Shown piece by piece: positions 31,469 to 39,995 of a stretch of DNA of 40,719 bases. How positions within the stretch are numbered: position 1 is the stretch's first letter; the number at the start of each line of letters is the position of its first letter. Origin of the DNA: Prevotella sp. (GTDB taxonomy: Bacteria > Bacteroidota > Bacteroidia > Bacteroidales > Bacteroidaceae); contig JALETQ010000029.1 of the NCBI GenBank assembly GCA_022781445.1, positions 1 through 40,719 on the forward strand, in the 5' to 3' direction. The notes beneath the pieces are model-generated. The model saw only the letters and a program-made list of their open reading frames with translations, made no database searches and was not told the DNA's origin. Both the position numbers and the translations under genes were made by a program.

Positions 31469-32173
31469 ATGGGAACACTCTATATCGTACCGACACCTGT
31501 CGGTAATATGGAAGATATGACACTGAGAGCTATCCGCATCTTGCGTGAAGTCGATGTCATTTTGGCAGAAGATACGCGTACTTCGGGAATTTTGTTGAAA
31601 CATTTCGACATCCGCAACCGATTGATTTCGCATCATCAGCACAATGAACATGGGACGACGGCAAAGGTGGTGGAGCATCTCCAAGCAGGGCAAAACATGG
31701 CTTTGATTACCGATGCCGGAACACCCGGTATCAGTGACCCGGGTTTTTTGCTCGTCAGAGAAGCGGCGGCAGCCGGTATAGAGGTCATCACGTTGCCCGG
31801 ACCGACGGCATTCGTGCCTGCCATCGTATCATCGGCACTGCCTTGCGAGCGTTTCTGCTTCGAGGGATTTCTTCCACAAAAGAAAGGCAGAGCGTCGCGG
31901 CTGGATGCCTTGAAAGACGAAAAGAGAACCATGATATTCTACGAATCACCTTTCCGCCTGCTCAAAACACTGGGTCAGTTTGCCGAAACTTTCGGTGAAG
32001 ACCGACCGGTGAGCGTGGCAAGAGAAATCTCGAAGATTCACGAAGAAAGTGTCAGAGGAACCCTGAGAGAAGTTATTGCACACTTCGAAGAACGACCTCC
32101 CAAAGGAGAAATCGTCATCGTCGTGGCAGGAAACCATCATAAAGAGAATAACTCAAATACTATCAAAACATGA
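31469..32173 (+). CDS. rsmI: 16S rRNA (cytidine-1402-2'-O)-methyltransferase
   Basis: This 234-residue SAM-dependent enzyme methylates the ribose of C1402 in 16S rRNA. It shows the tetrapyrrole-methylase-like fold: GTLYIVPTPVGNMEDMTLRAIRILREVDVILAEDTR (signature), DAGTPGISDPGFLLV, VITLPGPTAFVPAIVSSAL, and FYESPFRLLKTL. It is shorter than E. coli RsmI because it lacks most of the C-terminal extension, which is common in Bacteroidota. The next gene starts inside its stop codon (ATGA at 32170). Confidence 0.95.
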   Translation: MGTLYIVPTPVGNMEDMTLRAIRILREVDVILAEDTRTSGILLKHFDIRNRLISHHQHNEHGTTAKVVEHLQAGQNMALITDAGTPGISDPGFLLVREAAAAGIEVITLPGPTAFVPAIVSSALPCERFCFEGFLPQKKGRASRLDALKDEKRTMIFYESPFRLLKTLGQFAETFGEDRPVSVAREISKIHEESVRGTLREVIAHFEERPPKGEIVIVVAGNHHKENNSNTIKT

Positions 32174-33018
32174 AAAAGTTACTTATTGTATTGACCGGCG
32201 TCCTGGCTTTGACCGGATGTAAGGAAGAGAAAAAGGCAGCAGATGCCTTGCAAGTACAGCAGACCGATTCGCTTCAACGAATCATTGCCCAACGTGACAA
32301 TGAGATAAACGACATGATGAGTACCCTCAACGAAATACAAGAGGGCTTCAGACTCATCAATGAAGCCGAAGATCGCGTGAGCTTAGCCAAGGACGGCGAG
32401 GGCGCAAACAAGGCCAAACAGATCAAAGAGAACATGGCATTCATCCAATCCAGAATGCAACAAAACCGTGAACTCATCAGCAAACTGCGCCAGCAGCTCA
32501 GAGAAGGCAGCTTCAAGAGCGAAGAACTAAAACGCACTTTGGAAAACATGGTCAAGCAGTTGGAAGAAAAAGACAAGCAGCTGCAAGCCCTCAGAGAGGA
32601 ACTCGACGCGAAAGATATTCATATTTCCTCGCTCAACGAGAACATCAACAACCTCAACACCAACGTAGAAAACCTCAAGACAGAAAGCAGCGAGAAGACG
32701 CAAACCATCAATGCGCAAGACAAACAGCTGAATACGGCATGGTATGTTTTCGGTACAAAGAACGAATTGCGCGAGCAAAACATCTTGGTGAAAGGCGATG
32801 TCTTGAGAGGCAACTTCAACAAGAACTACTTCTCAAGAATCGACATCAGAGTGGATAAGGAAATCAAACTTTACTCCAAATCTGCCAAACTGCTCACCGA
32901 TCACCCTGCAGGCAGCTACACGTTGACAACCGATGCCAACAAACAGTACATCCTGCGCATCACCAATCCTCAACAGTTCTGGGGCGTGAGCAAGTATTTG
33001 GTCATCCTCGTGAAGTGA
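32170..33018 (+). CDS. Coiled-coil lipoprotein (Cbp1-like)
   Basis: This 282-residue lipoprotein has the signal MKKLLIVLTGVLALTGC (Cys17), a long coiled coil (about 25-185, Gln/Glu/Lys-rich heptads) and a C-terminal beta domain (NTAWYVFGTKNELREQNILVKGDVLRG to YLVILVK). This layout matches a conserved Bacteroides/Prevotella family which I recall being annotated as Cbp1-type collagen-binding glycoprotein adhesin. That naming comes from a single characterised protein and should be treated as tentative. It overlaps rsmI by 4 bases and is followed by a clear terminator at 33118-33159. Confidence 0.75.
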   Translation: MKKLLIVLTGVLALTGCKEEKKAADALQVQQTDSLQRIIAQRDNEINDMMSTLNEIQEGFRLINEAEDRVSLAKDGEGANKAKQIKENMAFIQSRMQQNRELISKLRQQLREGSFKSEELKRTLENMVKQLEEKDKQLQALREELDAKDIHISSLNENINNLNTNVENLKTESSEKTQTINAQDKQLNTAWYVFGTKNELREQNILVKGDVLRGNFNKNYFSRIDIRVDKEIKLYSKSAKLLTDHPAGSYTLTTDANKQYILRITNPQQFWGVSKYLVILVK

Positions 33019-33117
33019 TTCTGAGCGAAACAACACGGGTTATATGCTGCCGGACGTGATTTCAACCATCACCGAACGGCATGCACCCCCCCAAATCCAA
33101 CATACTACTTATAAACA

Positions 33118-33159
33118 GAGGAGGCAAACTTCGATATCAAAGAAGTCTGTCTCCTTTTT
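33118..33159 (+). terminator. Terminator of rsmI / coiled-coil lipoprotein
   Basis: AGGAG (33119-33123) pairs with CTCCT (33151-33155), the stem continues with ACTTC/GAAGT across a small internal loop, and five T follow. It lies about 100 bases past the stop. Confidence 0.75.
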
Positions 33160-33210
33160 GATTATCCGCACATGAGCGAACATATTCTCGGTGAAGAAGG
33201 TGATTAAACC

Positions 33211-33390
33211 CAAATCGGCCATGAGAGCCCGAGGAGATTTCGTTTGATGGTTGCAACACACGGAATAACGGTTTGTGGCAGACTATGGCCAAAAATCCGA
33301 CCGACAAGATGCCGGCAAGCGGACAAAAACAGGCGGAAAGTGTTACGAACGAAATATCATGCCGAACGAAACGGTTTCTTGACCGTTTGG
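33211..33390 (+). mobile_element. Full copy of the ATCGGTCATGAGA element (diverged)
   Basis: The left end reads CAAATCGGCCATGAGAG preceded by GATTAAACC; the right end reads TTCTTGACCGTTTGG, its imperfect inverse. Between them lie CGTTTGATGGT, GTTTGTGGC, ACAAGATGCCGGCAAGCGG and GGCGGAAAGTG, each aligned in order with the copy at 37840. No coding capacity. It occupies most of the gap between the lipoprotein terminator and glgB. Confidence 0.7.
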
Positions 33391-33509
33391 TATCGAATCA
33401 TCGTTTGGAACTTATGCGACACAAGCGTTTCGACATCAGTCGTAAGATCTTCCACAAGAAAGAAGAAATACGGACAGGCGAGTGTAAGTGAATCTTGCAA
33501 GAAAAGAGG

Positions 33510-35561
33510 TCAATCCATTCTTTTCAAGACCACCGCCGAGCGGGCCGGGATGTATAGCTTGAGCCATTCTTTCTTCTCGCCTTCATACAGCGGGTCGTGA
33601 ATGGTGAGATGTGAAACGGTATCATCGGTCAGTCCGAAACCTCCAAAGGCAGGATTATCGGTGTTGAGTACCACCCGATAGGAGCCGGGAGGAACCAGAA
33701 AGCCATAGCCGGCAAATGATTTCGCGGGCGAAAAGTTGAACACGAAGACATAGTCTTGGCGCATGAAAGCCAGTATTTGGTCATTATCATCATGCCAAAC
33801 CTCCTGCAAGGGCAGTCGTTGGAAACCTTTTTCACCCCTTATCAGTTTTATCATGGCACGGTCGAACGCACCGAGTTCATGATAACACAGCTGTTCATCG
33901 TCAGCCAAGTGCCATTGTCTTTGGGCATAGTGGTGGCTCCATCCGTTGCCTTCACGCGGAAAATCAATCCATTCGGGATGCCCGAATTCATTGCCCATGA
34001 ACGTAAGATAGCCTCCGTTGATGGTTGCACAGGTCACGAGTCTAATCATTTTATGGAGTGCAATGCCCCGATGGGCAATCTCATTCTCGTCGCCTTTCTT
34101 GAAATGCCAGTACATATCGGCATCTATCAGTCTGAAGATGATGGTCTTGTCGCCCACCAGCGCCTGATCGTGACTTTCACAATAACTGATGGTTTTTTCG
34201 TCGGCCCGTCGGTTGGTCGTTTCCCAATAGATGGAGAAAGGCTTCCAGTCCTCATCCTTTTTCTCTTTGATGAGTTTGATCCAATAGTCGGGAATGTTCA
34301 TCGCCATGCGATAGTCAAACCCCATGCCACCATCTTCAAACGCAGCAGCCAGCCCCGGCATGCCGCTCACCTCTTCGGCAATGGTGATTGCCCGTGGGTT
34401 CACCTCATGGACAAGAAGGTTGGCCAAAGACAGATAACATATCGCGTCGTCATCCTGTCTGCCGTTGAAATAATCGCCATAACCCGTGAAGTTCTCTTCC
34501 AAGCCGTGACTATAATAGAGCATCGAGGTCACGCCGTCAAAACGAAAGCCGTCAAAACGGAACTCTTCCATCCAGTATTTGCAGTTGCTGAGCAGGAAGT
34601 GCAACACCTCGTTTTTGCCGTAGTCGAAACATAAAGAATCCCATGCCGGATGCAAACGACGGTCTCCCCCGTGGAAAAACTGTGCCGGGTCGCCGGCAAA
34701 ATTTGCCAATCCCTCCGCTTCGTTCTTCACCGAATGCGAGTGGACGATGTCCATAATCACGGCCACACCGTTTTGGTGAGCCTCGTCGATAAGGGCTTTG
34801 AGTTCTTCGGGTGTACCGAAACGTCCCGAAGGAGCGAAGAAAGAACTGACATGATAGCCGAAAGAACCGTAATATGGGTGTTCCTGAATAGCCATGAGCT
34901 GTATGCAGTTATACCCTCCTTCAATGACCCTCGGCAATACATTGTCTTTGAATTCGGTGTAAGTTCCCACCTTTTCGGCATCTTGCGACATACCGATGTG
35001 ACATTCATAGATCAACAGCGGGTCGGTCGAGGGGCGGAAATGGTCGGTCTGCCAGCGGTAAGGCTCGTCGGGACACCACACCTGAGCCGAGAATATCTTG
35101 GTATTTTCATCTTGCACGACGCGTTGGGCCCAAGCCGGGATACGTTCGCCTTCTCCCCCGTTCCATTTGATTTTGAGTTTGTAGAAGTCACCATGTCTGA
35201 GACTATCATGGGGTAAAGCCAGTTCCCACACGCCCGCATCGTCGATTCGCCTTGCCCGATAGGCATCCTCTTCGGTCCATCGGTTGAAATCACCGATGAG
35301 ATAAACGGCTTCGGCATGGGGTGCCCACTCGCGGAAAATCCATCCGTCTTGGGTTTTATGAAGTCCGAAAAAAGTGTGACCGTTGGCAAATCCGGCCAAT
35401 GAATCTCCACTGCCGGCGAGCAATTCTCTACGCTTGTCGATGACGCGTTGATGCCTTCCGTTGATAGCTTTTTCGAAGGGTTGCAGATAGGCATCGCGTG
35501 CAATGATACCCGGATGTTCCGTGGGGTTGTCGGCTTTGTTCATGGTCTTGCTGTCTGACAT
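33510..35561 (-). CDS. glgB: 1,4-alpha-glucan branching enzyme
   Basis: This 683-residue GH13 enzyme makes alpha-1,6 branches in glycogen. It has an N-terminal CBM48 domain (HTFFGLHKTQDGWIFREWAPHAEAVYLIGDFNRW), the catalytic barrel with DIVHSHS (Asp near 272), FRFDG (nucleophile Asp342), IAEEVSGMPG (acid/base Glu near 396) and SHDQ (Asp465), then a C-terminal beta domain. It is the shorter, eukaryote-like branching enzyme type typical of Bacteroidota. The start is taken at 35561; 35543 is also possible, and 35582 would nearly abut the upstream stop. No other glycogen gene is in the window. The MORN gene lies 24 bases upstream. Confidence 0.95.
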   Translation of the reverse strand: MSDSKTMNKADNPTEHPGIIARDAYLQPFEKAINGRHQRVIDKRRELLAGSGDSLAGFANGHTFFGLHKTQDGWIFREWAPHAEAVYLIGDFNRWTEEDAYRARRIDDAGVWELALPHDSLRHGDFYKLKIKWNGGEGERIPAWAQRVVQDENTKIFSAQVWCPDEPYRWQTDHFRPSTDPLLIYECHIGMSQDAEKVGTYTEFKDNVLPRVIEGGYNCIQLMAIQEHPYYGSFGYHVSSFFAPSGRFGTPEELKALIDEAHQNGVAVIMDIVHSHSVKNEAEGLANFAGDPAQFFHGGDRRLHPAWDSLCFDYGKNEVLHFLLSNCKYWMEEFRFDGFRFDGVTSMLYYSHGLEENFTGYGDYFNGRQDDDAICYLSLANLLVHEVNPRAITIAEEVSGMPGLAAAFEDGGMGFDYRMAMNIPDYWIKLIKEKKDEDWKPFSIYWETTNRRADEKTISYCESHDQALVGDKTIIFRLIDADMYWHFKKGDENEIAHRGIALHKMIRLVTCATINGGYLTFMGNEFGHPEWIDFPREGNGWSHHYAQRQWHLADDEQLCYHELGAFDRAMIKLIRGEKGFQRLPLQEVWHDDNDQILAFMRQDYVFVFNFSPAKSFAGYGFLVPPGSYRVVLNTDNPAFGGFGLTDDTVSHLTIHDPLYEGEKKEWLKLYIPARSAVVLKRMD

Positions 35562-35585
35562 GTTGAAATCATGGCACGGCATCTG

Positions 35586-36704
35586 TCATTCTTCGATGCG
35601 TCGGCCGTTGCTATAGGTTCCCCGGGCTACGATTTTGCCGTCACGATTCTTCTCGACAAACTTCCCGTTGCGCTTATCGTCGGCATACGAGCCTTCAAAT
35701 CGCAGGCCGTCTTTGTCTACCTCGACGGCCGGCCCGTGGCGTTTGCCGTTTTTGAACTGCCCTCTGAATTTGTTGCCGTTGTGTTCTCTGATGATGATTT
35801 CGCCATCGGGCACTCCTTCATGGAAGGTTCCCTCCATGACATCGCCGTTGCGTTTCACGAACTTTCCCTGCCCTTCCTGCTTGTCGGCCAGCCATCCGCC
35901 GGTGTAGGTATCGCCGTTTTTCCACACGAACGTACCCACTCCCGAGCGTTCACCATTGAGAAAACCACCAGTATATTTGTCACCGTTAGCCATCTTGAAG
36001 ATACCTTCTCCGGTGCGTTCGCCCTGAGAGTAGTCGCCTTCATAGACTGCTCCGTTTTGGAATTTGTAGATACCCTTACCGTGCTGGATGTCGTTTTGCC
36101 AGTTACCGTTGTAAACATCGCCGTCGGCATACTTGAAAACACCTTTTCCCGAGCGTTGGTTGTCCACCCACATACCGTCGTAAGTGGTGCCGTCACCCCA
36201 GTTGAAGTATCCTTGTCCGTTCTTTTTGTCGTCCTTCCACATCCCGTCATAGTAGGCACCGTTGGCAAAAGTGTAGCGACCTTTGCCTTCGCGCTTGTCG
36301 TTTTGCCAGTTTCCTTCATACTTGTCGCCGTTGTAATAGAACATCGTACCTTGTCCCTGCTGAACATCGCGATACCACATCCCGACATACTTGTTGTTGT
36401 TCATGAAGTAGAAAGTGCCCCGGCCATGCTGTTGGTCCTGAAACCATTGACCGTCATACTTTTCACCATCCGAGAACGTATAGACACCGTAGCCCTGACG
36501 TTTGCCCTTGACATATTCGCCTTCGTAGCTGTCGCCGTTCTTGTAGACGGCACTTCCCTTGCCGTTTGCCTTGCCCGAGACCATTTCGCCTTTGTACTGT
36601 CCTCCGTCGGCGGTGATACATGAACCGAGTGTGATACGCTGACCCATGCCCGAAAGCGACATGGAGATGAAAAGTGCTGTAAGAATATGCTTGCTGTATT
36701 TCAT
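35586..36704 (-). CDS. Exported MORN-repeat protein
   Basis: This 372-residue protein has a signal peptide (MKYSKHILTALFISMSLSG, cleavage about MG-Q) and then 14 tandem MORN units of about 23 residues, each carrying YxGxW/Y.....GxG (for example YEGEYVKGKRQGYG and YDGMWKDDKKNGQG). The last three are degenerate. MORN arrays form an elongated curved beta sheet and can bind proteins or lipids. It lies directly upstream of glgB on the same strand and may be co-transcribed, though an exported repeat protein and a cytosolic glycogen enzyme have no obvious link. Confidence 0.9.
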   Translation of the reverse strand: MKYSKHILTALFISMSLSGMGQRITLGSCITADGGQYKGEMVSGKANGKGSAVYKNGDSYEGEYVKGKRQGYGVYTFSDGEKYDGQWFQDQQHGRGTFYFMNNNKYVGMWYRDVQQGQGTMFYYNGDKYEGNWQNDKREGKGRYTFANGAYYDGMWKDDKKNGQGYFNWGDGTTYDGMWVDNQRSGKGVFKYADGDVYNGNWQNDIQHGKGIYKFQNGAVYEGDYSQGERTGEGIFKMANGDKYTGGFLNGERSGVGTFVWKNGDTYTGGWLADKQEGQGKFVKRNGDVMEGTFHEGVPDGEIIIREHNGNKFRGQFKNGKRHGPAVEVDKDGLRFEGSYADDKRNGKFVEKNRDGKIVARGTYSNGRRIEE

Positions 36705-36850
36705 TTCTTCTGCTTTATATGTTATTGTCAAGAACCCGGCCGAAAGCCGGTGTTCGTCCGAAAATACGAATGTAAGAAAACGGATGCCGGCCGTTCATCA
36801 CCGCAAAGGTGAACTCAACCAAGAGTCGGACTCCGAAAGAATCCCGTCAG

Positions 36851-37675
36851 TCATTGCCTTTGAAGATGATAGAGAGCCGCCCCGATGGCAGTACAAAATT
36901 CCGAATACTTGGGTATGCGGAAATGTACGCCGTAATGTCTTTCCATCAACGGGAATACCGTCCGGCACTGTGGCAGGAGCGAAAGGTTGCCGATGAGTAC
37001 GAACTCGCGGATGTTTCCATTGAGTGCAGCCAGCACCGATGCGCTGCCGATGCTCTGCAACACCATGTGAATGATTCCCAAGGCGATGTCTTCTTTCGAC
37101 AGGTCGGACGTGGCATTGCCGAAAAGCGAAGCCGTGGCGGTCATGGGAAGCCCGGGGAGCGGGCCTTTGCTGATGTCGCCGATGAGAAGATTGACTTTCG
37201 AGATGTCGCCTTGCATGGCAAGCGTACTCACCTGCTTCACGTCCGATGTCTTGAGCATGATGCGCGACAGTCCTGCCAAGGTGCCGCCTCCGACACCGAT
37301 ACCGCCGATGTGTTCGATGGAATCGCCCTCGCATTTGACAAACGAGGTGCCGGTACCCATGCTCACCACGATGATGTTGTCGAGCTTTGACTCGAAGCGT
37401 GCGCCCAGTCCGTCGGCAACGAACTCGTCGGCACGGTCGGTGGGCAGTCCGTAAATGGGGCGGTCAATGTATGCACTTCCGACCCCGGTGAGCATCACCT
37501 GTTGAACATCGGCCAAATCTATCTTATTGTCATAAAGGTATTTTCCGAAGCCGCCATACAAGGATGCCACCGGATCGGCTGCCGTGATGCGCATGGGCGA
37601 AACGACTTTCATGTCCTTGATGCCGACAATCTTCGTGGTACTGATGCCCACGTCGATACCTAATATATATCCCAT
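36851..37675 (-). CDS. coaW: Type II pantothenate kinase
   Basis: This 274-residue kinase phosphorylates pantothenate, the first committed step to coenzyme A. It belongs to the type II (CoaW/Fumble) acetate-and-sugar-kinase superfamily: phosphate 1 motif ILGIDVGISTTKIVG (5-19), phosphate 2 motif VSMGTGTSFV (about 104-113), GIGVGGGTLAGLSRIM (adenosine region) and LIGNLSLLP near the C-terminus. Type II enzymes are typically not inhibited by CoA as type I are. A -7 box TATATTTGC lies at 37704-37712, 29 bases before the start. Confidence 0.88.
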   Translation of the reverse strand: MGYILGIDVGISTTKIVGIKDMKVVSPMRITAADPVASLYGGFGKYLYDNKIDLADVQQVMLTGVGSAYIDRPIYGLPTDRADEFVADGLGARFESKLDNIIVVSMGTGTSFVKCEGDSIEHIGGIGVGGGTLAGLSRIMLKTSDVKQVSTLAMQGDISKVNLLIGDISKGPLPGLPMTATASLFGNATSDLSKEDIALGIIHMVLQSIGSASVLAALNGNIREFVLIGNLSLLPQCRTVFPLMERHYGVHFRIPKYSEFCTAIGAALYHLQRQ

Positions 37676-37703
37676 TTCAAATCACTTTTGGATGATACTT
37701 TCT

Positions 37704-37712
37704 GCAAATATA
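37704..37712 (-). promoter_or_regulatory. -7 box of coaW
   Basis: Minus strand TATATTTGC, matching the consensus, 29 bases before the ATG at 37675. Confidence 0.6.
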
Positions 37713-37839
37713 CAGCATTTTTGCGGAATATCGGGACTTCCCTACCGATTTTCTCCTTAGTATATAAGATAACATGGTGTAACCATGCTTGAATACAGTT
37801 TGCAAATTCCATCACCGTCCATCCGACCATTTTTTCCAA

Positions 37840-38021
37840 ATCGGTCATGAGATTCCGAGTCGGTTTCGTTTGATGGTCGGCAGATGGTTTGTCGGTTCGT
37901 TGCAGGCGTAGCGGGCTACGGCAAGACAAAACGACTGGCAAGATGCCTGCTGGCAGACGAAAACGGACGGAAGGTGACATGAACGACAGGAAATGTATAA
38001 GCAAAGGCTCTCATGACCGAT
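37840..38021 (+). mobile_element. Best-preserved copy of the ATCGGTCATGAGA element (182 bp)
   Basis: ATCGGTCATGAGA (37840-37852) and TCTCATGACCGAT (38009-38021) are perfect 13-bp terminal inverted repeats. Near the centre CGTAGC-GG-GCTACG (about 37907-37920) is a perfect small palindrome, so the element can fold into a long imperfect hairpin. There is no open frame of note and no visible target-site duplication. Size, ends and multiple copies suit a MITE mobilised by a transposase elsewhere. Confidence 0.75.
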
Positions 38022-38067
38022 ACGGGCTGAAAATCAAACACGTATCGACGTGTTTCCAAAAGGGGCG

Positions 38068-38155
38068 GTTTTGGTCGGTAAAAGGGAAACTTTCGAACCA
38101 CAGTTCTTGCCCTTTTACAAGGCAAAACCCTCCCTTTTGCAAGGCAACTCGCTCA
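38068..38155 (+). repeat. 22-bp phased array IV (four degenerate units)
   Basis: Units begin at 38068 (GTTTTGG), 38090 (CTTTCGA), 38112 (CTTTTACAAGGCAA) and 38134 (CTTTTGCAAGGCAA), exactly 22 bases apart. The last two units are nearly identical over 14 bases. It lies between the element at 37840 and the LRR gene promoter. Confidence 0.65.
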
Positions 38156-38251
38156 TACCCCAACAGGAGAAGGACCGACTCCTACAGGCAATCGCCCGAA
38201 ACCAGCTCATACATTCATGTACGGTTCGGATAACAATTCCCTGCACAAAAG

Positions 38252-38284
38252 TTTGTAAATAAGTAAAATTAATCTTACTTTTGT
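38252..38284 (+). promoter_or_regulatory. Promoter of the LRR gene
   Basis: TTTG (38252-38255) and TACTTTTGT (38276-38284) with 20 bases between, close to the Bacteroidota consensus. The start codon is 28 bases downstream. Confidence 0.7.
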
Positions 38285-38312
38285 CCCAACTACATTTGAC
38301 AACACCCACATC

Positions 38313-39995
38313 ATGACAAAAAAATCATTACTTTCGGTCATTCTATGTATGTTTGCCTCTGTATGGCCATGCATGGTTCAGGCCGACGAGATTACGTTCA
38401 CCACGGAAAAAGAAGTAGGTTCAACCATTTTTATCGGAGTGGCAAAAAGAGAGCTTTACGGTATTAACATCGAAGGTGCGACAACTGAAACCATTCAGGA
38501 AACAGAAGAACATACCTATCTCACCATGCGCCTGAAGTCCCGGCAGGTAAAATTGACAGGAACGATTTCCGAGTTTTTATGTATCTATGATTCCATCAGC
38601 TTCCTCGATGTAAGCAAATGTCCGGGATTAGGTGCATTGGAATGTTCCGAGAATCTCCTAACCTCTTTGGATATCAGCAAAAACACCAAATTAGAAACAT
38701 TAAGCTGTAGTCTCAACTCCCTCACTTCCTTGGATATCAGCAATAATAATCATTTAGTATACCTGAACTGTCAGTACAATTCCATCTCTAATTTGGATAC
38801 AAGCAACTGTCCCGATTTGGCAATATTAGTGTGCGAAGACAACTCCCTTACCTCCCTTGACGTCAGTAAATGTCCCCAATTAAAATGGATTCATTGTGAT
38901 GGAAATTCCATCACTTCCTTGGATCTGAAAAACAATCCGCGTCTCTTTTATCTTGACTGTTCTCACAATAAACTTGCATCCTTGGAGTTGCCACATTCTT
39001 CAATGCTCGCTGCATTGTTATGTGGATATAATGAGCTAACGTCACTGGATTTGAGAAGCAACAAAAATCTTGATAGATTTCATTGTCAGATGAATAGAAT
39101 CAAGGATCAAGCCATGGACGATATGATCGCTTCATTTTATGAGGACGAGAACTCGTATAAGACCTTCGTTGTTGTCAATCTTTCTGAATCGAGAGAGCAA
39201 AACCGCTGTACGGTAAAACAGGTCAGGGATGCAAAAAGACGTGGTTGGTATGCACAGCATGGCGAAGATGATATAGATACAAGACCTTATTCGGGTTATA
39301 TTGTAAATGATACCATTGTATTCAGAGTCAATAAAATGGAAGGCGAAACCATCGATCTGCATCTTTTGAAAGATGAATACTCTTCCATCAAGGTTCTTGG
39401 AGCAACATTGGTGCAAGATGTCACGAAGAATGATTCAAGCCAAATACTTACCTGCCGTCTGAACAACTCGCCCGTAACATTGATAGCGAAATGTGTCAGT
39501 CTTGACTGCAGCAATAGCTCCATCACCTCTATCAACACCGACAAGTGTACACAGATACAGTCGCTCAACTGCTCGGGCAATCCACTCACCACGCTGGATG
39601 TCAGCAAGTGCGAACAATTACAATCGCTCGACTGCCATCGCAGTTCTCTCAAATCCTTGATTGTGGGCGGATGCCTGCAGCTGCAGACGCTCGACTGTAG
39701 TAACAATTCTCTTGATTTGCTGACGGTAAACAGTCCTCGGCTGCTGACGCTCGACTGCAGCAAGAACAAGCTCAACGGCTTATACCTTGACAGCTGTTCT
39801 GCATTACAATCGCTCGACTGCTCCAACAATGCCCTCATCTCATTGAATCTTGGCAACAATCCGCAAATAACCACTCTCAACTGTGCATCAAACGCCCTGA
39901 CATCGCTCGACGTCACTCCATGTACACTGTTGCAGACAGACTATCGCGACCTACGTTACCCAGTGGACTTACGACAGTCACAACCGCCTCCTTGA
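38313..39995 (+). CDS. Secreted leucine-rich-repeat (BspA/internalin-like) protein, abnormal C-terminus
   Basis: This 560-residue protein has a signal peptide (MTKKSLLSVILCMFASVWPC, cleavage about VQA-D), then two blocks of 21-residue leucine-rich repeats of the form LxxLxCsxNxLtsLDvsxnxxL, at about 95-265 and 395-540, separated by a non-repeat spacer (MDDMIASFYEDENSYKTFVVVN and onward). Such proteins bind host or partner surfaces. The last recognisable repeat ends LDVTPCTLLQT. The final 18 residues (DYRDLRYPVDL and on) are an out-of-frame reading of RHS sequence, so the natural C-terminus, probably including a type IX sorting domain, has been lost or replaced. Base composition is more AT-rich than the neighbours. 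Confidence 0.85.
   Translation: MTKKSLLSVILCMFASVWPCMVQADEITFTTEKEVGSTIFIGVAKRELYGINIEGATTETIQETEEHTYLTMRLKSRQVKLTGTISEFLCIYDSISFLDVSKCPGLGALECSENLLTSLDISKNTKLETLSCSLNSLTSLDISNNNHLVYLNCQYNSISNLDTSNCPDLAILVCEDNSLTSLDVSKCPQLKWIHCDGNSITSLDLKNNPRLFYLDCSHNKLASLELPHSSMLAALLCGYNELTSLDLRSNKNLDRFHCQMNRIKDQAMDDMIASFYEDENSYKTFVVVNLSESREQNRCTVKQVRDAKRRGWYAQHGEDDIDTRPYSGYIVNDTIVFRVNKMEGETIDLHLLKDEYSSIKVLGATLVQDVTKNDSSQILTCRLNNSPVTLIAKCVSLDCSNSSITSINTDKCTQIQSLNCSGNPLTTLDVSKCEQLQSLDCHRSSLKSLIVGGCLQLQTLDCSNNSLDLLTVNSPRLLTLDCSKNKLNGLYLDSCSALQSLDCSNNALISLNLGNNPQITTLNCASNALTSLDVTPCTLLQTDYRDLRYPVDLRQSQPPP

Noticed and set aside
33244..33600. Open frame of 118 codons between the lipoprotein and glgB
   Set aside because: Most of it lies inside the non-coding element at 33211-33390 and it then overlaps glgB on the other strand.
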